DNA of 64,000 bases from Aureibacillus halotolerans. Lineage in GTDB: Bacteria > Bacillota > Bacilli > Bacillales > DSM-28697. The DNA lies in contig NZ_SNYJ01000016.1 of assembly GCF_004363045.1 (NCBI RefSeq), positions 25,888 to 89,887 of the forward strand. Reading direction: 5' to 3'. Shown in pieces: positions 17,248 to 27,061 of the stretch; positions within the stretch are counted from its first letter, which is position 1; each line of letters starts with the position of its first letter. The translations under genes and the position numbers were made by a program. Below the pieces are notes generated by a model. It worked only from the letters and a program-made list of their open reading frames with translations, had not been told where the DNA came from and made no database searches.

Positions 17248-17679
17248 CTATCTTAGCAGCATAGTTAATTCGTCCTGATTATGAACTAAATCGCGAAGTG
17301 TGTATTTCTCAAGGACGTTAAAATACGCCATCATTGCCTCACCTAATACGCCACGCAGTCGACATGCTTGGCTAATGACACATACGTTTTTTTCATCGTT
17401 AAAGCATTCTACAATATGAAAGTCTTCCTCCACCAGTCGGATGAACGTTCCAATATTAATATCCTCTGGACGCTTTGCTAGTCGCATCCCCCCGTTTCTT
17501 CCACGAACGGTTTCAATAATGCCTAGCTTCCCTAATTCATACGTAATTTTCATTAAATGGTTCTTCGAGATACCATAGGATGTTGCAATATCTTTTATAT
17601 TCGTCAGCTTGTCTTCTTTTTTTGTTGCTAAGTAAATAAGCACACGTAGAGAATAATCCGTATATTGAGTTAGACGCAT
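17248..17679 (-). CDS. nsrR: Nitric oxide-sensing Rrf2-family repressor NsrR
   Basis: 143-residue Rrf2-type winged-helix regulator. The Fe-S cluster cysteines fall at 92, 100 and 106 (ECFNDEKNVCVISQAC), the same numbers as in B. subtilis NsrR, whose [4Fe-4S] cluster reacts with NO to relieve repression of hmp and nasD. HTH about residues 25-50 (IKDIATSYGISKNHLMKI) and recognition-wing RGRNGGMRL. Target genes are not in the window. Confidence 0.93.
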   Translation of the reverse strand: MRLTQYTDYSLRVLIYLATKKEDKLTNIKDIATSYGISKNHLMKITYELGKLGIIETVRGRNGGMRLAKRPEDINIGTFIRLVEEDFHIVECFNDEKNVCVISQACRLRGVLGEAMMAYFNVLEKYTLRDLVHNQDELTMLLR

Positions 17680-17877
17680 TCAGCACTCTCCACCCTTTCA
17701 TAACAAACGTAAGAAATTGCTTCTATTCTAGCATATAATGTATGCGACGTCCCAGAGACTTACCTTATTTTCACACACGATGACTCGGGTGCATAAAAGA
17801 CACTCATCAAGGGAATGACTTAATGAGCCCATTACGCTCGCTTCCTTTTTTATTATGCCGAATACTGGAGTGAGAAC

Positions 17878-18471
17878 ATGCCAACAAATAAGTCAAACAT
17901 CATTGACCCAAAGGATAAAAAAAACGTTGCCTTGCTCATTATTGATGTCATCAATGATTTTGAGTTTGAAGGTGGGGAATCACTAGAAGCGCAGATGCCT
18001 GATTTTATCGAGAATTTGTTAGCCATTCGCGATGCGGCCACCAAAATGCAATTGCCTGTCATCTACGTGAATGACAATTTCGGCAAATGGCAATCTGACT
18101 TTCATCAGCTCACCCAACAGATTTTAAAAGGGAACTCTCCAGGTCAGCCTATGGTCGAAGCCTTGCAGCCGAGGGAAAATGACTATATAGTCGTGAAACC
18201 GAAACAATCCGGCTTTTATTCAACGCCCCTTGACATGCTCCTTTCGCATTTAGCTGTAGACACACTCATTCTCACAGGGCTCACTGGCGACCAGTGTATA
18301 CTGTTTACCGCAATGGATGCCTATATGAGGGATTTCCGTTTGTACGTTCCTGATGATTGTATTATCACAATTGATGAAACGATACATAAAAATGCCATGG
18401 ATATGATCAAAACCAATCTAAAAGCAGATGTATCGTATTCGAAAGACCTTCCTTTCTGGTCGCCGCACTAG
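17878..18471 (+). CDS. Isochorismatase-family cysteine hydrolase
   Basis: 197-residue Rossmann-like hydrolase. Catalytic triad visible: Asp in LLIIDVINDF, Lys in VVKPKQSGFYST and Cys in GLTGDQCILFTAMDAY. The non-prolyl cis-peptide region precedes the Cys. The family covers isochorismatase, nicotinamidase, ureidoacrylate and N-carbamoyl amidases; substrate cannot be assigned. GGAGTGAG precedes the ATG. Divergent from nsrR; no operon partner. Confidence 0.88.
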   Translation: MPTNKSNIIDPKDKKNVALLIIDVINDFEFEGGESLEAQMPDFIENLLAIRDAATKMQLPVIYVNDNFGKWQSDFHQLTQQILKGNSPGQPMVEALQPRENDYIVVKPKQSGFYSTPLDMLLSHLAVDTLILTGLTGDQCILFTAMDAYMRDFRLYVPDDCIITIDETIHKNAMDMIKTNLKADVSYSKDLPFWSPH

Positions 18472-18544
18472 ACCTGATTTAATTAATTTATCTTTATAGA
18501 CTCCGAACCATTCAATTAAATCTGTTCGCAATTTATTATAGCTA

Positions 18545-18665
18545 GTAGGCATTGGCCGCTTCGTCAAAATACTTCGCTTTCACCCTAAATGGCACAAGCG
18601 CAACATCGACTCGAAATGACCTCATCGTGTTTACTTTGCCACCTGGCGCGGCTTTAAAGGCTAAT
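18545..18665 (+). repeat. Dispersed repeat, family C core with a family B-type left arm
   Basis: CGTCAAAATACTTCGCTTTC (a B end) leads into CACCCTAAATGGCACAAGCG and GACCTCATCGTG (C core). This hybrid suggests the modules recombine. Confidence 0.75.
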
Positions 18666-18751
18666 AGTCCTTCAACACATGAAATTAGCTGTAATGAGTT
18701 AATTTCACAACAAATTTTTTGTGAGCTCTACCTTAGCTTGTAAAAAGCGTC

Positions 18752-18895
18752 AACAAATCAAAAGCAGCCACTAGCGAGACTCCAGCGGGAAAAGCGAGCT
18801 AGGCGAGACCCCACAGAGCGCCTAAGCGATCGAGGAGGCTCGCAGTTCTCCCGCGGAAAGCGAGCGTATGGCAGCTTGTATCAAAAGCAACCCCA
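18752..18895 (-). repeat. Dispersed repeat, family B-like with family C arms
   Basis: Arms AAAAGCAGCCACTAGCGAG and GCGTATGGCAGCTTGTA match the two ends of C copy 1 (1370-1500) in reverse complement, but the interior is the GC-rich B type (CAGCGGGAAAAGCGAGC ... CTCCCGCGGAAAGC). The gap 18472-19000 holds nothing else recognisable. Confidence 0.75.
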
Positions 18896-19000
18896 ACATT
18901 GAATTGCAGACTTACCCATCTATACTTAAGAGTGTCCCCGAAATGAAGGTACACAAGTTGAGAAAATAAGATCAACGTTACCTGAAAGGGTACTAAACAA

Positions 19001-19068
19001 AAAAATCCCCTCTGAAAGGATAGACGAAGGCAAGTGCTTCGTTCCATCGTTTTTTCGTCGGGGATTTG
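19001..19068 (-). terminator. Terminator of nadE
   Basis: Long hairpin closed by AAATCCCC / GGGGATTT with an inner GAAGCACTTGCCTTC stem-loop and a T run on the minus strand. Confidence 0.75.
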
Positions 19069-19082
19069 TCATGAAGAATGAA

Positions 19083-19913
19083 TTACTGTTTGTACCAGTC
19101 ATCAAAGATCGTCACTGGAAGCACGCGTTTATGGCGTGTTTTCATAAAACGAGATTCAATGGATTCACTCGCTGCTTTATCGATCTCTTTGCCCTCAAGA
19201 TAATCATCAATTTGTTCATACGTGACTCCTAGAGCAACCTCATCTGGAATTCCGGGCTTATCGTCTTCCAAATCTGCTGTAGGCACCTTTGTATAAATGG
19301 CTTCATCTGCGCCCAACTCTTGGAGCAACGCTCTCCCTTGCCGTTTGTCCAAGCCAAACAAAGGCGTTATGTCACAAGCACCGTCACCAAACTTCGTATA
19401 AAAACCTGTCACCGCTTCTGCCGCATGATCTGTGCCGATCACGAGCAACGATTGATCCGCCGCAATATCATATTGCACCTTCATTCGCTCTCTTGCTTTA
19501 ATATTGCCTTTAAGAAAATCAGAAATAGGATGATCCATTGCTTTTTCAAAAGAAGCAGCTGATGCGTCTACAGCTGGCTTTAAGTCAACAGTTACCTTAC
19601 GATCTGGCTGAATAAACGCCAACGCTCGTTGCGCATCGTCTTCATCATGCTGTTGGCCGTATGGAAGTCGAACTGCAACAAAGGTGTACTCATTCCCTGT
19701 TTCTTCTTTAAGCTCATTGACAGCCATTTGTGCTAGCTTTCCGGCAAGTGAAGAATCCTGACCACCACTAATGCCGAGAACGTATCCCTTTGCGCCAGAG
19801 CGTTTGGCATACTCCTTTAAGAAACCAATCCGTTGCTTAATTTCCTCTACTGGATCAATTGACGATTTAACGCCTAACTCCTTAATAATGTGCTCTTGAA
19901 GTTGTCGTGTCAT
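19083..19913 (-). CDS. nadE: NH3-dependent NAD+ synthetase
   Basis: 276-residue amidotransferase-type synthetase that converts nicotinic acid adenine dinucleotide, ATP and NH3 into NAD+. PP-loop [10 protein letters not shown] (about residues 45-55), RLPYGQQ, and the C-terminal KTRHKRVLP motif are intact; length equals B. subtilis NadE (272). GGAGATG precedes the ATG. Monocistronic with its own terminator. Confidence 0.96.
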   Translation of the reverse strand: MTRQLQEHIIKELGVKSSIDPVEEIKQRIGFLKEYAKRSGAKGYVLGISGGQDSSLAGKLAQMAVNELKEETGNEYTFVAVRLPYGQQHDEDDAQRALAFIQPDRKVTVDLKPAVDASAASFEKAMDHPISDFLKGNIKARERMKVQYDIAADQSLLVIGTDHAAEAVTGFYTKFGDGACDITPLFGLDKRQGRALLQELGADEAIYTKVPTADLEDDKPGIPDEVALGVTYEQIDDYLEGKEIDKAASESIESRFMKTRHKRVLPVTIFDDWYKQ

Positions 19914-20004
19914 TTAGTCATACATCTCCTTTACATCAAACCATATCGATCTGTTATGGAGTTTCCCTAATTTCCGCCGATCTATGCATTTGATCATCAT
20001 GAAC

Positions 20005-20043
20005 AAAAGAAAGGAGGCGACAGCATCCGCTGTTGCCACCCTT
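20005..20043 (-). terminator. Terminator of the Gfo/Idh gene
   Basis: Stem AAGGGTGGCAACAGC / GCTGTCGCCTCCTT on the minus strand followed by TCTTTTG. Confidence 0.75.
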
Positions 20044-20053
20044 ACAGAAGGTA

Positions 20054-21055
20054 TTACAAGGAAACGCCAACCTTTTTTTGCGCTGAATTGGCTGTATAGG
20101 CTGCTTCGTTTAACTTCGTCAGCTCAATCATATCTTTACTTGTAATATCTGGCTCTGTACCACGTAAGATCATATCGACCCATTGCTCAATCGGCATACG
20201 TCCTTTTTGAGGCAAATCGTTCGTTACAGAAGCCCATTCTCCATTTGTCTTGCCGGCTGAGATGAGCTTTATGTCGCCGTCCCTTATCAGCAAGGCACCT
20301 TCTGTTCCATACAATTCAAGCGAGAAAGGGCTACCATAGGAAACGAAGCCTGTTTCCAGAATGCCAATTGCTCCATTTCCATAGTCTAAAGTGACGACGG
20401 CTTGATCCTCAACCTCTGACGCGTATAAACGGCTCATTTGAGCGCTTACAGAAGTGGCTGGACCTGCAAGACGATTGCTTAAATAAATTGGATGTGCGCC
20501 TAAATCAATTAATGCGCCTCCTCCACATGTTGCTGCATCGTAAAAATGTGCCGGTAGCCAGCCTGTTGTTTGGCCTTTCCCCGGGACACTGCCATTATGG
20601 GCCATGCGACAACGAAGTGTCGTCACATTACCAAGCCAACCTTCATCGACTGCCTGCTGTGCATACAAATAGAAAGGTTCTGATAATCTTGGCAATGAAA
20701 GCATAAAAGAAATGCCTTGTTCATCGGCTTGTTTTAGGATCGTGTCGCAGTCCTCCACCGTCAACGCGAGCACTTTTTCTGAGAAAATATGCTTTTTCGC
20801 TTCAATGGCTTTTAACATCACTTCGCGGTGCATTGACGTAGGTGTGTCAATAACAACAGCATCAATTTCGGGGTGAGAAAGCACTTCATCTAACGATTCA
20901 ACAAAAGCAACACCTAACTCATCCGCCCATGCACGTCCACGATCGGCATTTTCATCCCACACCAATTTGATCGCCAACTCAGGGTGTTCGTTTACTTGCT
21001 TGGCATAATCTGATGCGTGGACATGCCATTTGCTTAACATAGCTACCTTGATCAT
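20054..21055 (-). CDS. Gfo/Idh/MocA-family NAD(P)-dependent oxidoreductase
   Basis: 333 residues. N-terminal Rossmann fold (about 1-120) with the EK motif HIFSEKVLAL that interacts with nicotinamide and catalysis, and a C-terminal alpha/beta substrate domain (about 130-325) with GGGALIDLGAHPIYL carrying the conserved Asp and His. Family members oxidise sugars, inositols or their derivatives; substrate is unknown. AGGAGG lies upstream of the ATG. No sugar operon is adjacent. Confidence 0.9.
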   Translation of the reverse strand: MIKVAMLSKWHVHASDYAKQVNEHPELAIKLVWDENADRGRAWADELGVAFVESLDEVLSHPEIDAVVIDTPTSMHREVMLKAIEAKKHIFSEKVLALTVEDCDTILKQADEQGISFMLSLPRLSEPFYLYAQQAVDEGWLGNVTTLRCRMAHNGSVPGKGQTTGWLPAHFYDAATCGGGALIDLGAHPIYLSNRLAGPATSVSAQMSRLYASEVEDQAVVTLDYGNGAIGILETGFVSYGSPFSLELYGTEGALLIRDGDIKLISAGKTNGEWASVTNDLPQKGRMPIEQWVDMILRGTEPDITSKDMIELTKLNEAAYTANSAQKKVGVSL

Positions 21056-21133
21056 TTTTAAAACCTCCTCGTCTTATGTACACTTCCCTCCCATTGTATC
21101 AGAGCTTTTTGGAAAGAAGGAGCATTTAGCCCA

Positions 21134-21170
21134 ACAAAAAACTCCTGCGAAATTTACAGGAGGAGTTTTA
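21134..21170 (-). terminator. Terminator of the sigma-clpP operon
   Basis: AAAACTCCT / AGGAGTTTTTT hairpin on the minus strand with T run. Confidence 0.85.
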
Positions 21171-21171
21171 T

Positions 21172-21753
21172 TCAGCCATGCGTTATAATTTCGTCAATGA
21201 TTCCGTACGTTCTCGCCTCTTCGGCGGTCAGGTAAAAGTCGCGATCAGCATCCCGTTCCACTTTCTTTTCAGGCTGTCCTGTACGTTCAGAAATGATTCG
21301 ATTGAGCTTTTCCCTCGTAAGCAGCAAACGTCGCGCTGCAATATCAATGTCGCTCGCTTGCCCCTTCACACCACCGAGCGGCTGATGTAGCATGACTTCA
21401 CTATTCGGAAGGGCATATCGTTTCCCTTTGGTTCCTGCCAATAATAGCATCGCAGCAAAGGAAGCCGCCATCCCCGTACAAATGGTCCGCACATCTGGCT
21501 TTATATAATTCATCGTGTCAAAGATCGCAAACCCTGCAGTCACAGAACCGCCTGGACTGTTGATATAAATCGAAATGTCCTTTTCCGCATCATCAGCTGC
21601 TAAAAAAAGCAACTGGGCGACAATTGAGCTCGCCATCTGATCGGTAATTTCCTCGCCTACCATGATCACACGATCCTTTAGCATTCTTGAATAGATATCG
21701 TAGGACCGCTCTCCAGTTGAAGATTGTTCAATTACATATGGAATTGTTGTCAT
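21172..21753 (-). CDS. clpP: ATP-dependent Clp protease proteolytic subunit (ClpP paralogue)
   Basis: 193-residue serine protease of the ClpP barrel. Catalytic S98 (GMAASFAAM), H123 (MLHQPLGG) and D172 are in the canonical positions. The segment after the nucleophile reads SFAAMLL instead of the common SMGAFLL, suggesting a divergent second ClpP rather than the housekeeping copy. ATG 21753 is preferred over 21759 because GGGGG lies 6 nt upstream. The gene lies 31 nt after an ECF sigma gene and ends at a terminator, so the two form an operon. Its ATPase partner (ClpC/ClpX) is not in the window. Confidence 0.92.
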   Translation of the reverse strand: MTTIPYVIEQSSTGERSYDIYSRMLKDRVIMVGEEITDQMASSIVAQLLFLAADDAEKDISIYINSPGGSVTAGFAIFDTMNYIKPDVRTICTGMAASFAAMLLLAGTKGKRYALPNSEVMLHQPLGGVKGQASDIDIAARRLLLTREKLNRIISERTGQPEKKVERDADRDFYLTAEEARTYGIIDEIITHG

Positions 21754-21784
21754 TTTCATCCCCCACTCTTTTATTCACACGTGT

Positions 21785-22405
21785 TTATGCCGCCATGCTC
21801 ATTGACATCGATAGTGGCTGAAGACTCGGAAGCTGAGGAATCGCTTCGATAAATAGCGAGGCATCGTTTTGTTCAATGGCTGTTGTCATGACCTTTCGTA
21901 AATGCTTCCACTCAGTCTCCTCTGACGTGTCAAACGGCTCTTCCTCTTTATCGTCCTCTTGCAGGTTTGTGCGCGCGCGAAACAAGGCTCCCTTCACAGC
22001 TGTTTCAGAAAGCTGAAGGGCACTGGCAATATCTTTAAGACGATATTGAAAACCTTCTTTAAGGAAAAAAACAGCAGCCTGCTTCGGAGTGAGACGCCGC
22101 AGCAAATAATCGACCGTATGAAGGCTCTCTGAAGGTGGTCGACAAGCGTCGTGTTCATCCATTGCCATTAAGGTCTCTTTTGACCGTTTTCGGACACAAT
22201 CAATCCAGTAATTCCTAGCAATTTTCTTGACGAGCGCTGGTGACAGCTCAGCTTCAGAATAATACTCCATAATCTTAGCCATCGCATCCTGGGCAACATC
22301 TTCACGGTCCCACTGGTCTGACACGAAGCAACGGCTATAGGAGAGGACATCCTCATACAGTTTGAGGTATTTCTCATCGTCCTCAGCAACAGCGTTCACT
22401 GACAT
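21785..22405 (-). CDS. ECF-type RNA polymerase sigma factor with C-terminal extension
   Basis: 206 residues. Sigma region 2 (about 15-85, REDVAQDAMAKIMEYY and ARNYWIDCVRKRSKE) and region 4 HTH (about 105-150, LTPKQAAVFFLKEG, LKDIASALQLSETAVKGALFRARTNL) are clear. A further 55 residues follow: an acidic linker, a predicted helix (WKHLRKVMTTAIEQND), and the tail LSMSMSMAA. No anti-sigma gene is adjacent; the partner in the operon is clpP. I do not recognise which ECF group it belongs to. AAGGAGTGG ribosome site. Function and stimulus are unknown. Confidence 0.85.
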   Translation of the reverse strand: MSVNAVAEDDEKYLKLYEDVLSYSRCFVSDQWDREDVAQDAMAKIMEYYSEAELSPALVKKIARNYWIDCVRKRSKETLMAMDEHDACRPPSESLHTVDYLLRRLTPKQAAVFFLKEGFQYRLKDIASALQLSETAVKGALFRARTNLQEDDKEEEPFDTSEETEWKHLRKVMTTAIEQNDASLFIEAIPQLPSLQPLSMSMSMAA

Positions 22406-22568
22406 TGATCTTCCACTCCTTTCATTACTTCTTAAACGTGTGAGAGTGAAAAAAAGATATGGGGTACGTTAAGAATATTGAGGGAATCATCAAAAAGCAA
22501 ACCGAAGCACAGGAAACTAAAAAATGAATGTTGGATATATGCTTAAGAGATGTTGAAAAAAGGGCATG

Positions 22569-22600
22569 AAAAAAGCTACCCGCGGGGGACGGATAGCCGA
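22569..22600 (-). terminator. Terminator of the ohr gene
   Basis: GGCTATCC / GGGTAGC stem with a C-rich loop and TTTTTT on the minus strand, about 100 nt past the ohr stop. Confidence 0.7.
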
Positions 22601-22698
22601 AAAAAGGGGGAATACAACATAAAAACTTTTGTTGTTACTACTACTCTTCCCGTTTCTATAAAATATATGCATGAAAAAACAAGTTTTTTTAAGACATT

Positions 22699-23121
22699 TT
22701 ATGCCTGCGTTAACTCAACGTCAATATTGCCTCGTGTCGCCTTTGAATATGGGCATGTTTGATGAGCAGCTTCCAGCAATTCTTGCGCTGTTTCGTTTGC
22801 GATGCCAGGAAGATTGACTTCGAGCTTCACGGCCAATTTAAAGCCTCCATCACTCTCGTCTTTGCCAATCGTGACTTCACCAGTAATTTTAGTTTCATCT
22901 GGAATCGATATTTTCTTTTGACCTGCAACAAGACGTAAGGCACTTTCAAAGCATGCCGAATAACCAGCCGCAAACAACTGTTCAGGATTTGTCGCTTCCT
23001 TGCCAGCGCCGCCAAGCTCTTTTGGCATAGATACATCTAAATCAATAATGCCGTCAGAAGAACGTACATGACCATCTCGTCCACCTTGAGCTGTTGCTTT
23101 TGCTGTATACAAAGGTTTCAT
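22699..23121 (-). CDS. ohr: Organic hydroperoxide resistance protein (Ohr, OsmC family)
   Basis: 140-residue thiol peroxidase that reduces organic hydroperoxides. Catalytic Cys pair C57 (GYSACFESAL) and C123 (QTCPYSKATRGN), with the conserved Arg in the N-terminal half (GHVRSSDG). Begins MKPLYTAKATAQGGRDGHV as in other Ohr. AGGAGGC ribosome site. No OhrR regulator gene is adjacent, so this may correspond to the stress-controlled OhrB type; that is inference. Confidence 0.93.
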   Translation of the reverse strand: MKPLYTAKATAQGGRDGHVRSSDGIIDLDVSMPKELGGAGKEATNPEQLFAAGYSACFESALRLVAGQKKISIPDETKITGEVTIGKDESDGGFKLAVKLEVNLPGIANETAQELLEAAHQTCPYSKATRGNIDVELTQA

Positions 23122-23221
23122 TAATAATGCCTCCTAAAGTGTAGTAGTTGAGCGTACTCTTTATATTCCACGAATTGGGGCCTCTTTAAACATGCACACT
23201 GGTTTTTACTCCCATACACAC

Positions 23222-23272
23222 AAAATCCCCCTCTTCAGCAGACAAGTGAATTGTCTGTTAGGAGGGGGGGCA
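23222..23272 (-). terminator. Terminator of ptsI
   Basis: Long stem CCCCCTCCTAACAGACAA / TTGTCTG..GAGGGGG on the minus strand followed by ATTTTGTG. Confidence 0.8.
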
Positions 23273-23283
23273 ACCGCAACTAT

Positions 23284-25005
23284 TTATTGCATTGGGAATG
23301 CATTTCGAACATAAGCTTCAATATCTTTCGACGTGGCATGTCCTAAGATTTCTGCTTTTACAGCTTCTACATCAGCTTTTTTCGTTTCAAGTAGTTGGCT
23401 GCGTGCAGGTAGGATGGATGTCGCACTCATTGAGAACTCGTCTAGACCGAGGCCAAGCAGGATTGGGAGCGCTACTTCATCTCCAGCCATTTCGCCACAC
23501 ATGCCCGCCCATTTGCCTTCCTTATGAGCCGCATCAATGACATTAGAAATCAATCGTAAAACAGCAGGGTGGTACGGCTGGTAAAGATAAGCGACTTGCT
23601 CGTTCATCCGATCCGCTGCAAGTGTGTATTGAATTAAATCATTCGTACCAATGCTAAAGAAGTCGACCTCTTTAGCGAATTGATCTGCAATCACGGCTGT
23701 TGAAGGAATTTCAACCATAATCCCAACCTCAAATGAGTCGGATACGTCTACACCTTCGTTTTGGAGCTGCTCTTTTTCTTCTTCAAGCAAGGCCTTTGCC
23801 TGACGGAACTCTTCCAACGTAGCAATCATTGGAAACATGATTTTAAGGTTGCCGTATACGGATGCGCGGAGTAACGCACGCAGCTGTGTTCTGAAAATAT
23901 CTGTTTGATCAAGACACAAACGAATGGCACGATAGCCTAAAAACGGGTTCATTTCCTTTGGAAGCTCTAAGTAAGGAAGTTCTTTGTCGCCGCCGATATC
24001 GAGCGTACGGATGACAACAGGCTTGTCGCCCATGCCTTCAAGCACCTTTTTGTAGCTTTCAAACTGCTCGTCCTCAGTTGGCAGCTCTGTACGTCCCATA
24101 TACAAAAATTCCGTACGGAACAAGCCGACACCTTCCGCACCATTTGCAAGTGCACCTTCGATATCGTCAGGAGTACCTATATTGGCAGCAAGCTCGACAT
24201 GCACACCATCGGCCGTTACGGACGGCTCATTTTTCAGCTTCGCCCATTCAGCTTTTTTCTCTTCATAGCGAGACTGTTTCGTTTTGAATTCCTCTACCGT
24301 CTCGTCAGAAGGATTAATATGAATATTGCCGCTTAACCCATCCACAATAAGCCAAGTTCCGTTTGAGATCTCCTCTGTAATCGTCGATGTTCCAACAACA
24401 GCAGGAATTTCAAGCGATCTTGCCATGATGGAAGAATGGGAGGTCCGTCCACCAATATTAGTCGCAAAACCTTGCACAAACTGCTTATTCAACTGCGCTG
24501 TATCGGAAGGAGTCAAGTCATGAGCAATGACGATGACCTCTTCATCAATCGCACTTGGGTCAGAAATGTCCACACCAAGCAAGTGAGACATCACGCGTTT
24601 GGTCACATCCTTGATATCAGCAGCACGTTCTTTCATGTACGCATTGTCCATCGATTCAAACATCGTTACAAACGTTGAAGACACTTGGTCAAGTGCAGCT
24701 TCTGCGTTAATTTTCTCTGAAGTAACGACCGCCTTCACCTGATCAACAAACTCAGGATCTGATAAGACGAGCAAGTGAGCAGAAAAGATTTCCGCTTCTT
24801 CTTCTCCTAATGTTACTTTTGCATGTTCACGGATGCCTTCTAATTCACCCTTAGCCACATCTAATGCCTTTGAGAAGCGGTCATTTTCTTCTTCTGTATT
24901 CGACACAGTTGTTTTTTCTATCGTCAAATTCGGTTCTTCTAAAATAAATGCTTTCGCAATGGCTATACCGTTGGACGCTGCAATGCCTTTTACAACTTTG
25001 GACAT
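23284..25005 (-). CDS. ptsI: Phosphoenolpyruvate-protein phosphotransferase (PTS enzyme I)
   Basis: 573 residues, the normal length. Enzyme I takes phosphate from PEP and passes it to HPr to drive PTS sugar uptake. HPr-binding N-domain (about 1-145 and 210-250), active H190 in [16 protein letters not shown]-binding barrel with [27 protein letters not shown] and [11 protein letters not shown]. Start at ATG 25005 ([11 protein letters not shown]) with GGTGGAG upstream; the longer frame from 25056 is not supported. ptsH normally precedes ptsI in one operon, but here 117 bp of promoter region and ctaD precede it. Confidence 0.96.
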   Translation of the reverse strand: MSKVVKGIAASNGIAIAKAFILEEPNLTIEKTTVSNTEEENDRFSKALDVAKGELEGIREHAKVTLGEEEAEIFSAHLLVLSDPEFVDQVKAVVTSEKINAEAALDQVSSTFVTMFESMDNAYMKERAADIKDVTKRVMSHLLGVDISDPSAIDEEVIVIAHDLTPSDTAQLNKQFVQGFATNIGGRTSHSSIMARSLEIPAVVGTSTITEEISNGTWLIVDGLSGNIHINPSDETVEEFKTKQSRYEEKKAEWAKLKNEPSVTADGVHVELAANIGTPDDIEGALANGAEGVGLFRTEFLYMGRTELPTEDEQFESYKKVLEGMGDKPVVIRTLDIGGDKELPYLELPKEMNPFLGYRAIRLCLDQTDIFRTQLRALLRASVYGNLKIMFPMIATLEEFRQAKALLEEEKEQLQNEGVDVSDSFEVGIMVEIPSTAVIADQFAKEVDFFSIGTNDLIQYTLAADRMNEQVAYLYQPYHPAVLRLISNVIDAAHKEGKWAGMCGEMAGDEVALPILLGLGLDEFSMSATSILPARSQLLETKKADVEAVKAEILGHATSKDIEAYVRNAFPMQ

Positions 25006-25090
25006 GTTGTTGCTCCACCCTTCTCTCTCAATCAGCACGACGCACAAACGACGCACATTCTAGTGCTATTGTAACAAACCACTGTTGCCT

Positions 25091-25118
25091 ATTCTACAAT
25101 GATCTCTTGAAATGGCAA
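25091..25118 (-). promoter_or_regulatory. Candidate sigma-A promoter of ptsI
   Basis: On the minus strand: TTGCCA, 16 nt, TAGAAT, about 85 nt upstream of the ptsI ATG. It supports independent expression of ptsI. Confidence 0.55.
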
Positions 25119-25173
25119 CTATATAAAGAAAATTTGATTGATGAAAAAGCTTACATTTCATTTATAGAAAGGT

Positions 25174-27030
25174 TTACGGTTTTGTTCGTTTTTCTAGCTG
25201 CTCTTTTCTTAGTGTGTAGCCAAGATCATCCTTTAATGACCGCGTCAACAAGCAACCAAGCGTAAAGGCCAAGCCAACGATTCCCACATAAAGCCCCCAG
25301 CCTGTCGTTGAATGATAAATCCACCCATACGCAGACACAAACAACCCAAACGACATTAACAAAGGCAACAACGAATTGTTTGGCATATGAATATCAGCCA
25401 ACGGCTCAGCATAGGTCATTTCATACCGACCTTCCCTTTTTTCTTGCCACCATGGGTCTAAACTACGAACAAGCGGGAGCTGCTCGAAGTTGTAAAAAGG
25501 AGGCGGACACGGCAGCGACCACTCCAGCGTACGGCCATTCCATGGGTCGTACGTCGTTCGCTGGCGTTCAGACAAGGCGGTGTAAACAATGTTGATGATA
25601 AACAAAAAGGTAGCGGCAGTCATAAAAACGGCCCCAATTGTACTGACCATATTCCCCCAGGCTAGACCCTCGTCCGCTCCATAAGTGAAATACCGGCGAG
25701 GAAGTCCCCATAAGCCGAGAAAATGCTGAATGAAAAACGTGAGATTGAATCCGATTGAAAAGAGCCAGAACACGATTTTTCCCATTGTTTCGTGCAGCAC
25801 TCGGCCAAACATAATGGGCCACCAATAGTGTAGACCAGCAAAAATACCGAATACTGTCCCACCAACAATCACGTAATGAAAATGCGCCACAACAAAATAC
25901 GTGTCATGGTACTGATAATCCGCAGCAGCGGAGGCAAGCATGACACCCGTTACCCCACCGATAAGGAAGGTTGGGATAAACGCAACACTCCATAGCATTG
26001 CTGAGGAGAAGACGAGTTGTCCGCCCCACATCGTAAACAACCAGTTAAAGATCTTAATCCCTGTCGGCACGGCGATCGCCATCGTTGCCACAGCGAAAAT
26101 CGCATTGACGAGAGGCCCTAAGCCGACAGTAAACATGTGATGCGCCCACACCATAAAACCGAAAAAGCCGATGAGCAAAATGGCAAACACCATCGCGGTA
26201 TAACCAAACAAACGCTTTCGAGAAAATGTCGAGATAACGTCGGAAAAGATCCCAAACGCCGGAAATATTAAAATGTACACTTCAGGATGACCAAAGATCC
26301 AAAACAAGTGCTGCCAAATGTGCGCATTCCCCCCGACGTCTGGGGAAAACACACCCCCACCGAACAAGCGATCAAACATCAATAGCAGCAACCCCGCTGT
26401 CAATGCAGGGAAGGCAAACAAAATAAGAACAGAGGCACCGAACGTTGCCCACGTGAATAAAGGAAGGCGCATATACGTCATCCCCGGTGCACGCATATTG
26501 ATAATGGTCACGAGAAAATTAATGCCAGACAATAATGTTCCAATACCGGAGATTTGCAACCCCATGACATAAAAGTCAATGCCGTGCCCTGGAGACACTA
26601 AAGAAAGCGGCGCATAGGACGTCCAACCCGCATCTGGGGCGCCTCCTAAAAACCAACTCGAATTTAACAAGATCCCACCGAAAAAGAAAAGCCAGAACCC
26701 GAGCGCATTTAAAAAAGGAAAAGCGACGTCCCTTGCTCCAATTTGCAAGGGGACAACTGCATTCATTAAACCAAATAAAATGGGCATTGCCGCAAGAAAA
26801 ATCATTGTGGTGCCGTGCATCGTTAACATCTCATTGTAAAGCTGTGCAGGAAGGACATCATTGTTAGGGACCATGAGTTGCCAGCGCATGAGGAGCGCTT
26901 CCATACCTCCTAGTAAAAAGAAGAATCCCCCTACAATTAAGTACAGCTTGCCAATTCGCTTATGGTCTACAGTCGTCATGTATTCCCAAACACCATCAAT
27001 GATCGGTACACGTTGTGCATGTGCAGACAT
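25174..27030 (-). CDS. ctaD: Cytochrome c oxidase subunit I (caa3 type)
   Basis: 618-residue, 13-14-helix catalytic subunit of the proton-pumping haem-copper oxidase. Low-spin and high-spin haem ligands lie in TMHGTTMIF and VAHFHYV; CuB ligands in GHPEVYI (with the cross-linked Tyr) and AHHMF; K-channel and D-channel regions are present. Length matches B. subtilis CtaD (622). It follows ctaG by 31 nt. Subunits II, III and IV (ctaC, ctaE, ctaF) are absent on both sides. AGGAGC ribosome site. Confidence 0.96.
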   Translation of the reverse strand: MSAHAQRVPIIDGVWEYMTTVDHKRIGKLYLIVGGFFFLLGGMEALLMRWQLMVPNNDVLPAQLYNEMLTMHGTTMIFLAAMPILFGLMNAVVPLQIGARDVAFPFLNALGFWLFFFGGILLNSSWFLGGAPDAGWTSYAPLSLVSPGHGIDFYVMGLQISGIGTLLSGINFLVTIINMRAPGMTYMRLPLFTWATFGASVLILFAFPALTAGLLLLMFDRLFGGGVFSPDVGGNAHIWQHLFWIFGHPEVYILIFPAFGIFSDVISTFSRKRLFGYTAMVFAILLIGFFGFMVWAHHMFTVGLGPLVNAIFAVATMAIAVPTGIKIFNWLFTMWGGQLVFSSAMLWSVAFIPTFLIGGVTGVMLASAAADYQYHDTYFVVAHFHYVIVGGTVFGIFAGLHYWWPIMFGRVLHETMGKIVFWLFSIGFNLTFFIQHFLGLWGLPRRYFTYGADEGLAWGNMVSTIGAVFMTAATFLFIINIVYTALSERQRTTYDPWNGRTLEWSLPCPPPFYNFEQLPLVRSLDPWWQEKREGRYEMTYAEPLADIHMPNNSLLPLLMSFGLFVSAYGWIYHSTTGWGLYVGIVGLAFTLGCLLTRSLKDDLGYTLRKEQLEKRTKP

Positions 27031-27061
27031 TTCGTTTCAGCTCCTTATCCGTTTCATGTAT

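Noticed and set aside
23333..25063. Several plus-strand frames opposite ptsI
   Set aside because: Shadows of a strongly conserved enzyme I gene on the other strand.
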